A DNA stretch of 64,000 nucleotides, taken from Allocoprococcus sp004560705 (GTDB taxonomy: Bacteria > Bacillota > Clostridia > Lachnospirales > Lachnospiraceae). This document shows positions 51,313 through 60,743 of the stretch, piece by piece; the first letter of the stretch is position 1; every line of letters starts with the position of its first letter. The position numbers and the translations under genes are program-made. The stretch covers positions 1-64,000 of the forward strand of contig NZ_JBQHTK010000015.1 in NCBI RefSeq assembly GCF_052065755.1. Direction: 5' to 3'. The notes under the pieces were generated by a model that was given only the letters and a program-made list of their open reading frames with translations, was not told the origin of the DNA and did not search any database.

Positions 51313-52821
51313 ATGCTATTTTCGGATAAATTGAATTTTCTAATGAATCTCACACAGACTTCAAACAAAGAACTTGCGGCCGCCATTTCGGTGGATCGCT
51401 CTTTGATCAGCCTTCTTCGCACAGGAAAACGAGGAATGCCTCGAAACCGCGAGCACATTTCACGTATGGCTGATTTCTTTTCCAAACACTGTGTAGCTGA
51501 CTTTCAGCGTCATGCGCTTTCTGAAATGCTGGAGCAGAGTATTCTGCGTTCTTCCATGCCCTCATCTGCGTTGGCTGAATATATCTTTAAATGGCTTTCC
51601 GATGATTACGATATTGTTGAAAATACACTGAGCAGGATATCTCACACTCCGGCTGTCCCTGAACCAAAACACAACATTTCAGCATCGAACCACATTTCGT
51701 CTTCTAATGATGAAACAGAATATTTTTATGGCAACAGCGGAAAAAGAGAAGCCATTCATCGATTACTCGGCCTCATGCAAACGCTTGAGCAACCTTCTAC
51801 GATTCTGTTTGCTTATGACGACAATCTGGAATAGCTGTTCGAGGACTATTCCTTCACCCTTGAACTTCAGTCCAGCTTAATGGAAATTATCACCAGAGGC
51901 TTCACGATATGCCAGATCATGCCATCTATCAATTTTATGAATCGTTATGTCGAATCTCTGCGTTACTGGCTTCCGCTTTATGTAACAGGCCAGACGAAGG
52001 TATATTATTATCCCCGACTGCGCGATAATCTGTACCGTCATTCCATGATCGTTTTGCCCGGTCATTTTGCAATCTTCTCTACGTGTGTCGGGATGACAAG
52101 CAACCCAATCACACTACTTACCACCAATCCGTCTCTCGTTTACGCATACACCGGACAGTATAACGATTATCTGTCCCTCTGCCAGCCGGCACTGACTGTA
52201 CACAACACTTCGGAAGAACTTATGGATTGTTTTGAGGATTTCTTTTCACAGCCGGGATCCATCGTCCAGAAAGTCTTTCCTATTTCAGCAACTACAATCC
52301 CGAGAGAGATTCTGGAACAGCTTCGAGATAAGACCGATCATGTATTATGGAAGACTGCTTATGAAAAGAATTTAAACGAACTATCCTCTTTTGAAGAGCA
52401 TTTGAAGCATACCCCTTTTATCGACATATGCGAGCTGTCCGACCCGAAGGATATTCGTTCCGGGATGATTCCGATTGCAGCGCCTTACAAAACATACGAC
52501 GGGCAGTCTATGTATACCCCGGAAACCTATGTGCTTCATTTAAAGAACATTCTTCGCTTGATGGATACCTATGAAAATTACTATTTCATTCCTTCTAAAC
52601 CGGACACCAGACATGATTACAATCTCTTCGTCAAAAAAGAAGGAATGGCTCTTCTTGTCCGCAATACTGCTCCGACGCTGATCATAGAGCTGAAAAGACC
52701 GGAAATCGTAACCGCCTGCCGTGAACATCTTCTGCGTATGGCGGAACAATACTGCGACGGCATGCAGCGTACGAAAGCCCGCATGCAGATCAACGCCCTG
52801 ATTCATGATCTTCAGGAATAA
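51313..52821 (+). pseudogene. XRE-type regulator of about 500 residues with in-frame amber stop
   Basis: The N-terminal helix-turn-helix is LNFLMNLTQTSNKELAAAISVDRSLISLLRTGKRG (about 7-41). The frame stops at a TAG (51832-51834) after D-D-N-L-E and continues in the same frame with L-F-E-D-Y-S-F-T and a long domain to 52821, including YVTGQTKVYYYPRL and YYFIPSKPDTRHDYNLF. One change (TGG to TAG) would explain the break. The long C-terminal part was not recognised. GGGAGG precedes the start. The start-side half could still be a short DNA-binding protein. Confidence 0.7.
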
Positions 52822-52910
52822 AGAAACGACCGGTTTTTGCCAAATTATAAGAAAAGGAAAAAACAGATTGACTCCCGGCATTCTCCGGTACTATAAGAGT
52901 TGTATTAAAC

Positions 52911-52944
52911 AAAGGCGTTTTGCATAATTATGCAAAGCGCCTTT
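52911..52944 (+). terminator. rho-independent terminator
   Basis: Long hairpin AAAGGCG-T-TTTGCATAA / TTATGCAAA-G-CGCCTTT with one T-G pair and a T run. Lies between the broken regulator and the collapsed operon. Confidence 0.85.
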
Positions 52945-52976
52945 TCTATTAGGAATTACAAAGGAGGAGGAGAATT

Positions 52977-53105
52977 ATGCAGGAAATGGATCTTTACAGG
53001 CACACCGATACGGTAAACGAACTGCTCGCCCGGTATGGTGTCAAGTTTGGTATTTATAAAAATAACGTATTCCATGAGCGAGAATTTCATCCAGCGTTAC
53101 TGCTT
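52977..53105 (+). pseudogene. circularly permuted ATP-grasp protein, N-terminal fragment
   Basis: A strong AAGGAGGAGG site precedes an ATG and 42 codons: MQEMDLYRHTDTVNELLARY, G-V-K-F-G-I-Y, VFHEREF, then P-A-L-L-L-stop. The G-V-x-F-G-I-Y...EREF pattern opens COG2308 circularly permuted ATP-grasp proteins, where it continues into P-F-D-P-x-P-R. Here the next bases belong to a different gene (alpha-E) in another frame. The remaining ~430 residues are lost by deletion. Family assignment is by pattern and moderate. Confidence 0.5.
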
Positions 53106-53331
53106 TGACGCAGATGATATGAATTCCATTTATTCCAATCTGATGCGCGCGTACGACAATGGCATCACATTGCGCGAATCCATCGGAAGCGAAACACTTT
53201 CTTATATTCAGCTTGCAGTTTATGAGCTGAACAAGGCGCGCGTTTCACAGTCACCGCTTATCGAGCTTCAAAAAGTCATGGACAATATCCTCGCGTTCTG
53301 GGGTATTGAAGATGATCCGGCATTTTCGTAA
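53069..53331 (+). pseudogene. alpha-E domain protein, internal to C-terminal fragment
   Basis: In a second frame the segment S-E-N-F-I-Q-R-Y-C-F-D then NSIYSNLMRAYDNGITLRES, IGSETLSYIQLAVYELNKAR and LQKVMDNILAFWGIEDD matches alpha-E (COG2307) proteins, which are encoded beside COG2308 ATP-grasp genes. The N-terminal two thirds are missing; no ribosome site precedes it. It ends in a stop at 53331. Confidence 0.6.
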
Positions 53332-54098
53332 AGACACGCTCTCATGGCGGTTTTGTCCGGAAGGGAGACGAAATCGGTCATATCGTCGATCCACTGCAGG
53401 GCATCCTGCTTGGCAGCGTCATCTCTCCGTCTGACGGATGGCTCTTTACCGTCCGTGAATATCCGGTCGTGGATGAAGGAGAGACCACACAGCGCATCGC
53501 TGCAGGAATTTTTGATATTGTAAATGATTATCCTTTCGGTATTCAGTTCGCCTCTTTCTATATGCCGGGTTCTTTTGTCCCGCATGTGCGTATGATGAAA
53601 ACCGGATTTGAAAAGGTGGAGCTTGCCAAACAGTTCGGGCTTCCGTACGTTGTACTCCACACGCCTCGTCCCTTTGATACGACGACCTTGAATTACAACT
53701 GGCAGATCTGGGAGACCAACGCATTTTCCATTTACACGACCAACACTTCACGCATCGACCATGTCAGTGCGGCGCAGGCTGTGGAGGCCATCCTGAACTT
53801 TATGTCCAAGCAGCACATCATTCGCTACAACGGAAAGAACGGATATCTCTCACAGGTCATCGAAAGCGAGGACTTTATACCGGTGCGGGCGGCGGATGCA
53901 GGTTTCTTTGAGTCTTTCGTAAAAGCCGGTGATGAAATCAAAAAAGGGCAAGTTCTTGCACGGATCCATGATCCATATCTTGGCACGGTGCGCAGCACAC
54001 TTTGCGCTCCGGTGCATGGGACAGTCGCTTTTGTCCACGATGAGGCAATGACTTATGAACATACCGCTGTTCTTAAACTGATTCGGGAGGAACGTTAA
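53331..54098 (+). pseudogene. M14/AstE-AspA-type peptidase remnants, fused
   Basis: A third frame holds two pieces. The first (about 53331-53465) is a C-terminal barrel domain: GGFVRKGDEIGHIVDPLQG, SDGWLFTVREYPVV. The second (about 53469-54098) starts inside another M14-like gene (EGETTQRIAAGIFDIV, FASFYMPGSFVPHVRM) and runs to its own C-terminal barrel (DAGFFESFVKAGDEIKKGQV, EHTAVLKLIREER). The first has lost its catalytic N-terminus, the second its zinc-binding start. Succinylglutamate desuccinylase/aspartoacylase-like M14 proteins cleave amide bonds; this remnant should be inactive. A shorter frame from 53469 might still be translated. Confidence 0.6.
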
Positions 54099-54163
54099 TC
54101 ACCGCTTCTTGCACTTCCTTCTCTCTTCTGCTATAGTGATAGGAAGAAATGGAGGCACAAAAG

Positions 54164-55516
54164 ATGAGTTATTCAATGTATGAACTGCTATGGTTTTTTA
54201 TTCTGTATTCCCTGGCAGGATGGGCGCTTGGCACAGCCGCGGCTGCTGTAAGAGAGAAGAAGTTTGTCGATATCGGTTTTCTGTTCGGTCCCTACTGTCC
54301 GTCCTACGGTATCAGCGCCCTACTATTTGCGGTCTTTCTGTCGGAGCTGAAAAATAATCTGTTCTTCCTGTTTCTGGGAGGAACCGTCCTTTCTTTCTTC
54401 GTAACGATTGGAACCGGTTTTGTCTTAGAACGTATTTTCCATAGAAAATGGTGGGACTATTCCAGAAAGCGTTTCCAGTTCGGAGGCTACGTCACACTTC
54501 CTTACACAGTTCTCTGGGGACTGATCGCTGTATTCTGCGTTTCATTTGCCAATCCGCTTCTTACAGATCTGATGCATCTGATCCCAAGAAGCATCGGCGA
54601 ACTGATCTTGATCATAGCCGGAATCATTCTCGGCATTGACCTGATCGGAACCATCAGCGGCATTCTGACCGTGCGCTCCCGTGTAAATAAAGCGTCTATT
54701 GTATACAGGATTTCTGAAGACCTCCAGAATGCAGCGGACACACTGGGAGAAGATCTGACCGGCTGGACACTGAAGCATCTGAAAAAAGCCTATCCGAATC
54801 TGGACGAAAAAGCTCTGCTGCAGGCGAAACTTGAGAAAGAACGTGAACTGGAAGCAGCCAAAGAGAAAGCCGGCGTATTTGCCGTTGGATGCTCGTTCTA
54901 TAAACTGGTATGCCTGTTCTTTCTCGGGGCTTTCCTGGGGGATATCACCGAAACCATCTTCTGTCTGATCACTGCCGGGAAACTAATGAGCCGAAGCAGT
55001 GTGGTTTATGGCCCGTTCAGCATTGTCTGGGGACTCGGATGTGTGCTGCTTACAGCCATTTTATATCAGTACCGGACCCGCAGCGACAGCTATATTTTCG
55101 TATTCGGCACTATACTCGGCGGGGCCTACGAATACATCTGCAGTGTCTTCACTGAGATTGTTTTCGGCACGGTATTCTGGGACTACAGCCATATCCCGTT
55201 CAATCTGGGCGGCCGAATCAACCTGCTGTACTGCTTTTTCTGGGGTATCGCCGCCGTTGTGTGGCTGAAAATCCTCTACCCGCTGTTCTCAGGCTGGATT
55301 GAAAAGATTCCGAAGAAAATCGGCGTAACTTTGACTTGGGTGATGATTGTCTTTATGATTTTTGATATGATCATGTCCGGGCTTGCGATGGCGCGCTATT
55401 CCATCCGGCAGACCGAAGGTGTGAAAGCATCGACAGGGCTCGAATATTTTCTGGATGAACATTTCCCAGATGAGCGAATGGAACGGATTTATCCAAATGC
55501 AATTATTGTTGAATAG
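54164..55516 (+). CDS. COG4905 (CmpB/putative type IV ABC-transporter) membrane protein, duplicated
   Basis: A 450-residue membrane protein built of two similar halves. The first (about 1-155) contains LLWFFILYSLAGWALGTA and FLFGPYCPSYGISALL; the second (about 250-395) contains YKLVCLFFLGAFLGDITETI and VVYGPFSIVWGLGCVLL. A helical cytoplasmic linker (about 185-245) lies between. COG4905 is annotated as a putative ABC-transporter type IV permease, though no ATPase is linked here and the role is unknown. The start was set at 54164, nine bases after GGAGG. Confidence 0.85.
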   Translation: MSYSMYELLWFFILYSLAGWALGTAAAAVREKKFVDIGFLFGPYCPSYGISALLFAVFLSELKNNLFFLFLGGTVLSFFVTIGTGFVLERIFHRKWWDYSRKRFQFGGYVTLPYTVLWGLIAVFCVSFANPLLTDLMHLIPRSIGELILIIAGIILGIDLIGTISGILTVRSRVNKASIVYRISEDLQNAADTLGEDLTGWTLKHLKKAYPNLDEKALLQAKLEKERELEAAKEKAGVFAVGCSFYKLVCLFFLGAFLGDITETIFCLITAGKLMSRSSVVYGPFSIVWGLGCVLLTAILYQYRTRSDSYIFVFGTILGGAYEYICSVFTEIVFGTVFWDYSHIPFNLGGRINLLYCFFWGIAAVVWLKILYPLFSGWIEKIPKKIGVTLTWVMIVFMIFDMIMSGLAMARYSIRQTEGVKASTGLEYFLDEHFPDERMERIYPNAIIVE

Positions 55517-55520
55517 AATT

Positions 55521-55542
55521 AAGGCTGCCAAACGGCAGCCTT
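55521..55542. terminator. bidirectional terminator
   Basis: Perfect 9-bp stem AAGGCTGCC/GGCAGCCTT with AAAC loop between convergent genes; T run on both sides. Confidence 0.8.
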
Positions 55543-55561
55543 TTGCATGTATCATATTCGC

Positions 55562-56398
55562 TTATCCCTTCACAGACCCTCCCATCATTCCGGAAATCAG
55601 ATATTTCCTGAACAGCATAGCTGTGAGCGCCGGTGGAATCAATGCGGTCATTCCGGCCGCGGCAATCAATCCATATTGAATAGAGTCTTTCGTCATAAAT
55701 TCCGACACAACAATCGCCATCGGCTTTGTCTCCATGGATGAAGCCAGAATAAGCGGTATCTGAAACTGACTCCATGTATTCAAAAACATAATCAATGTCA
55801 CGGAAAGAATAATCGGGCGGGAAAGAGGTAAGATGATCCGGGAAAATGCCGCTCCTCTTCCACATCCATCTATCATAGCTGCCTCTTCCAGCTCTTTTGG
55901 AATCGTCGCAAAATAGTTGGATATCAGCCATGAAGCCATCGGCAGATAGGAACTGACATACACCATGCTGAGCCAGAAAATATGATCCAGCATTTTTCCT
56001 GCTGCAAACATACGATAAAGGGGAATGATCGTTGCCATTACCGGAATCACCATCGTGATCAGGAAAAGATTCTTGATCACCTTTCTCCCCTTGAACTCCA
56101 TCCTGCTTAAAGCATAGGCACTCATCATTGCAATCGGGATTCCAATAACGAGTGTAATACCTACTGCCCTCATCGAATTATACATTCCTTTAAAAAACGC
56201 ATTTCCTCTTCGACTTCCTGAAAACAATTCTACATAATTAGCAAATGTAATACTCTCCGGCAGCATTTTAGAAGTCGGAGCAAAAATCGCATAATCCGGT
56301 GTAACAGATATCATGAATGTCCAGACGAATGGGCCGACTGTAAATATCAGAAACAGAATCGTTGCCAGAAAGTACCCTGCTCTTTTTACATATTTCAC
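55562..56398 (-). CDS. carbohydrate ABC transporter permease (MalG-like)
   Basis: A 278-residue permease with six helices. The conserved cytoplasmic loop that contacts the ATPase is E-E-A-A-M-I-D-G-C-G-R-G-A-A-F-S-R-I-I-L-P. The GTG start shares one base with the stop of the other permease (TAGTG). It forms the membrane channel with the MalF-like partner. No ATPase gene lies in the operon; in Firmicutes such importers often use a shared MsmK-type ATPase encoded elsewhere. Confidence 0.93.
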   Translation of the reverse strand: MKYVKRAGYFLATILFLIFTVGPFVWTFMISVTPDYAIFAPTSKMLPESITFANYVELFSGSRRGNAFFKGMYNSMRAVGITLVIGIPIAMMSAYALSRMEFKGRKVIKNLFLITMVIPVMATIIPLYRMFAAGKMLDHIFWLSMVYVSSYLPMASWLISNYFATIPKELEEAAMIDGCGRGAAFSRIILPLSRPIILSVTLIMFLNTWSQFQIPLILASSMETKPMAIVVSEFMTKDSIQYGLIAAAGMTALIPPALTAMLFRKYLISGMMGGSVKG

Positions 56399-57264
56399 TA
56401 GTATTCCACCTCCTTATTCAGGCTGCGCAAGTAGAATACTCCAAGAATCAACGCAAAAAACATGACGATATAGGTCATGGCACTTCCTTTTCCAAAATTC
56501 AGGAACGTAAATGTCGTAAGATAGCTCTCCATCAATATATTTTTTCCCAGATCGCTATATCCTGAAAGTGCAACAATTTCATCAAATACATTGATCGCTG
56601 TTACGGATGTCGATGTGATACCCACCGCAATAAACGGTCTCATGAGAGGCATAGTAATATATCTGAAAATCATTCCCGGTGTTCCGCCGTCCATCTTAGC
56701 CGCCTCATAAAAGTCCACCGGAATCGACTGTCTTCCCGCCAGACAAACCAAGGCCATAAAAGGAATGCTCCTCCAGACCACCACAATGGAAATCACCAGC
56801 AGAAGCGTCCATCTCGATCCAAGAAATTCGATTGGTTTACTAGTGGTCCCAAGGCCTATCAAAAGTTTATTCAAGAATCCATATCCGGAGAAAAATACAA
56901 ACTTCCACAATACTCCATTTACATACGGCGGCAACGCCCATGGCAATATAGACAATGATAGCAAAATACCTGACCATTTCACATCTACATTCAAAAATGA
57001 TGCCACAAGATATCCGATCAAAGTAGTAAAGACCACAACAAAGACCAGAATAAATATTGTATTCTGCATACTGTACCAGAATGAGTCCGACTGAATTATA
57101 TCAAGATAATTCTTGATTCCCACAAAATGGATATCTCCCGGGGCCGTCAGTTTCCATTTCTTTAAACTATATGAAAATGTCGCAATAATCGGATAAAATA
57201 CTAATACACCCATGATGAGAATCATGGGTGTTAGTAAAAGATAAGGTAATATCTTTTTTTTCAT
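56398..57264 (-). CDS. carbohydrate ABC transporter permease (MalF/UgpA-like)
   Basis: A 288-residue permease with six helices. The ATPase-contact loop is Y-E-A-A-K-M-D-G-G-T-P-G-M-I-F-R-Y-I-T-M-P. N-terminus KKKILPYLLLTPMILIMGVL is the usual first helix. It lies between the binding-protein and MalG-like genes, 14 bases after the former and overlapping the latter by one base. Confidence 0.93.
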   Translation of the reverse strand: MKKKILPYLLLTPMILIMGVLVFYPIIATFSYSLKKWKLTAPGDIHFVGIKNYLDIIQSDSFWYSMQNTIFILVFVVVFTTLIGYLVASFLNVDVKWSGILLSLSILPWALPPYVNGVLWKFVFFSGYGFLNKLLIGLGTTSKPIEFLGSRWTLLLVISIVVVWRSIPFMALVCLAGRQSIPVDFYEAAKMDGGTPGMIFRYITMPLMRPFIAVGITSTSVTAINVFDEIVALSGYSDLGKNILMESYLTTFTFLNFGKGSAMTYIVMFFALILGVFYLRSLNKEVEY

Positions 57265-57278
57265 TATTTATTTCCTAA

Positions 57279-58556
57279 CTATTCGTTAATTAACTTTTCC
57301 AGCGCTGTTTCCATTTCATTGAAAGCTTCTTCTGCTGTAAGTTCGCCGAGTGCCATTTTGTTGATTGCATTATACATTGCACTGCTCATTTCTGCATAGT
57401 AAGAAGGTACACCGTTCGGGAACGGAGAAGCGATCAACTGTGCCTGTTCCAGCATTGCTCCCGCATTCTGAATCGTTCCGTCATTGATCAGTTCTTCCAA
57501 AACCGAATTACGTGTTGGAATTGCACTATTTGTTTCATTTAACTGCTTCTGCATATCAGCAGAGGTATACCATTCCACAAATTTCTTTGCAGCTTCTTTG
57601 TGTTCTGAAGTTTTTGTTACACCAATAGCCTCCGGCAATGCCATTGTCTGCGTTGCTTTTGCATCTTTTCCCGGGACAAGAATCGGCGCGATCTCACCGA
57701 CAACGCTGCACTCTTCTTCATTATTTGTTCTGGATACAAAAGAAGTCGGTCCGGTCAGAAAGCTTGCGCTTCCGGAGCAAATACGTTTGTAAGCATCCAT
57801 TCCTGAAGATGTCTTGTCTTCCGGTGCAACCAGTTCTTCCTTTACAAGCGTTTCCATATACTTAAGAGCTTCCATTACGGATTCTTCGTTGAAGGTTCCG
57901 TCTTCGTTCCATACAACGCCGTTCATGGTATAGGCAAGCCACATCAGGCATGTTGATGTCTTTTCTTCCGCATTTAAAGCGATTGCAAACGGATACTCTG
58001 CCGTTCCGGTAGATTTCAAAGTTCTGCAGGCTTCCAATACGTCATCCCATGTCTGCGGCTCCTCAGTGATACCGGCCTCTTCAAACTGTTTCGTGTTGTA
58101 GTATGAAAGACGATAGTCATTTGCATATGGTATCGCCAGGACTTGTCCGTCTTTTGTAAATGTCTCAAGAGTAGGCATGTCTGCTTTGTCCGCATCTGAT
58201 ACTTCCAATGGTTCCAGCCAGTCTGCCGCATAGAACTCTCCTACCCAAGACCAATCAACCTCTACTACATCCGCTGCGCATTGTCCTGCTGATGATGCAG
58301 TCGCCAGTTTTTCGCGGATATCATCCCATCCCACTTCAGAAATCTCAACTTCAATTCCGGTTTCCTCTGTGAAAGCCGCAAGCTGATCGTCCGTCGGGAT
58401 TGCCCAATCCGGTGCCATAAAGGTAATCGTTTCTTTGGCTGTTCCTTCCTCTTCTTTTTGTTCACTGTCACCACTTCCGCTCTTTCCGCCACATCCGGTA
58501 AGCATGACACCAATCATCGAAGTGATCAACAGTATGCTCATTAGTCTTTTTTTCAT
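57279..58556 (-). CDS. extracellular sugar-binding lipoprotein (SBP family 1)
   Basis: A 425-residue binding protein. Signal peptide and lipobox VMLTGC, Gly/Ser/Glu linker, then the two-lobed fold: TGIEVEISEVGWDDIREKLA, VDWSWVGEFYAADWLEPL, AIPYANDYRLSYYNTKQFEEAGI, SASFLTGPTSF. It captures a sugar or oligosaccharide for the two permeases downstream. The start was set at 58556 behind GGGAGG; a longer frame to 58619 includes the promoter. Paired palindromes precede the promoter. Confidence 0.93.
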   Translation of the reverse strand: MKKRLMSILLITSMIGVMLTGCGGKSGSGDSEQKEEEGTAKETITFMAPDWAIPTDDQLAAFTEETGIEVEISEVGWDDIREKLATASSAGQCAADVVEVDWSWVGEFYAADWLEPLEVSDADKADMPTLETFTKDGQVLAIPYANDYRLSYYNTKQFEEAGITEEPQTWDDVLEACRTLKSTGTAEYPFAIALNAEEKTSTCLMWLAYTMNGVVWNEDGTFNEESVMEALKYMETLVKEELVAPEDKTSSGMDAYKRICSGSASFLTGPTSFVSRTNNEEECSVVGEIAPILVPGKDAKATQTMALPEAIGVTKTSEHKEAAKKFVEWYTSADMQKQLNETNSAIPTRNSVLEELINDGTIQNAGAMLEQAQLIASPFPNGVPSYYAEMSSAMYNAINKMALGELTAEEAFNEMETALEKLINE

Positions 58557-58590
58557 AATTTCATCCTCCCATAGACTATCTCTTTTATAT

Positions 58591-58619
58591 ATACTATCAA
58601 TACATTTACCGTATATCAA
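58591..58619 (-). promoter_or_regulatory. promoter of the sugar importer operon
   Basis: Minus-strand TTGATA (58614-58619), 17-bp spacer, TAGTAT (58591-58596), about 35 bases before the binding-protein start. Confidence 0.65.
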
Positions 58620-58662
58620 ATAGATAAAATCTATATACCAATTATTTATAGATTTTATCTAT
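58620..58662 (-). promoter_or_regulatory. paired 15-bp palindromic operators
   Basis: ATAGAT-AAA-ATCTAT at 58620-58634 and ATAGAT-TTT-ATCTAT at 58648-58662, centres 28 bp apart. The first abuts the -35 box. Position upstream of -35 favours an activator site, but a looping repressor is possible. No regulator gene is adjacent. Confidence 0.7.
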
Positions 58663-58693
58663 TCATAATTCCCATCAGAATGAGCAAAATACC

Positions 58694-58724
58694 AAAAGGG
58701 AGCCTTCATTAAGAAAGCCCCCTT
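58694..58724 (-). terminator. terminator after pgi
   Basis: Imperfect stem AAGGGAGCCTTC / GAAAGCCCCCTT with T run on the minus strand, 28 bases beyond the pgi stop. Confidence 0.6.
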
Positions 58725-58751
58725 CTATGTATAAGTCTTTGTAAAATATGC

Positions 58752-60332
58752 TTAAATATTCAGCAGATCACTATATTCCTTCAATGCACCATCTGTATCA
58801 TGTGCCAGAACTCTCTTCGCCAGCACTTTACCAAGCTGTACGCCTTCCTGGTCGAAGCTGTTCACATTCCATACGAATCCCTGGAACATGATCTTATTTT
58901 CAAAGTGTGCCAGAAGTGCGCCCAACGCCTTCGGGTCAAGCTGATCACCGATGATAATGCTTGACGGACGGCCGCCTTCAAAGTTCTTATTACGGTTCTC
59001 ATCTGCTTTTCCACATGCAAATGCAACGATCTGAGCCACTACGTTAGCGCAGAGCTTCTGCTGGCTTGTGCTGTCCTGGATCACAACATCTGTACCGATC
59101 TGGCTGTTCTTAAATCCCACGAACTGAAGCGGTACAATATCAGTTCCCTGATGAAGGAGCTGATAGAAAGAATGCTGTCCGTTCGTTCCCGGTTCGCCGA
59201 AGATCACCGGACCGGTCGGATAGTTTACAGGTTCTCCAAAACGGTTTACGGATTTACCGTTGGATTCCATATCAAGCTGCTGCAGATGTGCCGGGAAACG
59301 GCTCAGTGCCTGAGAGTATGGAAGGACAGTTGTTGCCGGATATCCAAGAACATTACGCTCATAAACACCAATAAGTGCATCCAGCATTTCCGGATTCTTC
59401 AATACATCTTCATTCATAGAAAGCTTGTCTTCTTCTGCCGCGCCTTCCAGGAACTCTGCAAATACTTCCGGTCCAAATGCCAAAGATAATACAGCGCCAC
59501 CAACTGCGGATGTAGAAGAAAAACGTCCGCCGATATAGTCATCCATAAAGAATGCTGCGAGGTAATCATCACTCTTTGCAAGCGGAGATGTTTCACTGGT
59601 AACAGCAATCATATGCTTTGAAGCATCCAGTCCTGCATTTTTCAGAGCATCCTTCACAAAGGATTCATTTGTCAGAGTTTCAAGAGTTGTACCTGACTTA
59701 GAAACCAGTACGAAAATAGAATGTGCAACATCAATAGAATTCAGAACTGCTGCCGCGTCGTCCGGGTCTACGTTGCTGATGAATTTCGCTTCCATCTTGA
59801 ACTTGCCGTTCTTCTTTGCCCAGTTCTCAAGTGCCAGATACATCGCACGCGGACCAAGGTCACTTCCGCCGATACCAATCTGTACAACCGTTGTAAATTT
59901 TTCTCCTGCTGCGTTCGTAATCTCTCCCGCATGTACTTTATTTGCAAAATCAGCAATCTTATCCTGCTGCTCTACATAAAATGCACGTTTGTCAACGCCG
60001 TCTGCCACTACCGGATCACCCAACTGTCCGCGTGTCAACTGATGAAGCACAAGACGTTTTTCCCCTGTATTGATCACTTCACCATTATAAAGAGCTTTGA
60101 ATTTCTCCGTAAGCTGTGCCTCCTTGGCCAGTTTAGCAAGAGCGTTTAATACATCATCATCTACCTGCTTCGCCGCATAATTATAAGTAAGCCCTGCAGC
60201 CATCGGTACACTATAATTTCTTACACGTTCTGCACCATTTTCACCGCTCATCACTTCCGCCAGATTCACACGATCCACATTTTCCAATTCCTGATAGGAA
60301 GCAAGGGTATCTAAGTTCTTCCAGGTAACCAT
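58752..60332 (-). CDS. pgi: glucose-6-phosphate isomerase
   Basis: A 526-residue enzyme of glycolysis. Motifs: IGIGGSDLGPRAMYLALENW, FVLVSKSGTTLETLTNE, FMDDYIGGRFSSTSAVGGAVL, GEPGTNGQHSFYQLLHQG. It interconverts glucose-6-phosphate and fructose-6-phosphate. A strong AAGGAGGAAA site precedes the ATG at 60332. Monocistronic. Confidence 0.96.
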   Translation of the reverse strand: MVTWKNLDTLASYQELENVDRVNLAEVMSGENGAERVRNYSVPMAAGLTYNYAAKQVDDDVLNALAKLAKEAQLTEKFKALYNGEVINTGEKRLVLHQLTRGQLGDPVVADGVDKRAFYVEQQDKIADFANKVHAGEITNAAGEKFTTVVQIGIGGSDLGPRAMYLALENWAKKNGKFKMEAKFISNVDPDDAAAVLNSIDVAHSIFVLVSKSGTTLETLTNESFVKDALKNAGLDASKHMIAVTSETSPLAKSDDYLAAFFMDDYIGGRFSSTSAVGGAVLSLAFGPEVFAEFLEGAAEEDKLSMNEDVLKNPEMLDALIGVYERNVLGYPATTVLPYSQALSRFPAHLQQLDMESNGKSVNRFGEPVNYPTGPVIFGEPGTNGQHSFYQLLHQGTDIVPLQFVGFKNSQIGTDVVIQDSTSQQKLCANVVAQIVAFACGKADENRNKNFEGGRPSSIIIGDQLDPKALGALLAHFENKIMFQGFVWNVNSFDQEGVQLGKVLAKRVLAHDTDGALKEYSDLLNI

Positions 60333-60469
60333 AATAGTTTCCTCCTTAATAAAGATATTGACTTATAAATTCTCATGAACTCTTATAATTATACTATTAA
60401 TAGGCTCTGAATTCAAGACTGCGGGCCGCAAGTTTCTTAACAGGTACAAGATGCATATATTATTCCCCC

Positions 60470-60743
60470 TTATACTGTCTTCTTTAACGAAATCAATAAT
60501 AAAACAATTCCCACTCCGGTCAAAATATGCCCAATTCCAGCAATCCCTGAAATGGAGGCGCTAAGCGCAGATGAAAGTGACAAACCGAGTACCTGTGTCA
60601 CACCGCGCACCAACATCATGACCGCTGTGAGCGGAACTCCGATATTATAAATCCACATAAATACCCGGAAACTTTTCACTTTCTGCAGCTCCTGCCATAG
60701 CAGCAATCGCGTATCCCAGTGAAAAAGTCAAATATTTTTTCAA
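60470..60743 (-). pseudogene. DUF2871 membrane protein, internally deleted
   Basis: Both ends of a DUF2871 protein survive: an N-terminus K-K-Y-L-T-F-S-L-G-Y-A-I-A-A-M-A-G from a TTG at 60743, and a C-terminus KSFRVFMWIYNIGVPLTAVM, GLSLSSALSASISGIAGIGH, VLLLISLKKTV. The middle, which normally holds about 50 residues with an F-Y-R-E-F motif, is gone and the frame changes at the join (about 60690-60705). The TTG overlaps the stop of the upstream gene (TATTGA). Inactive. Confidence 0.7.
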
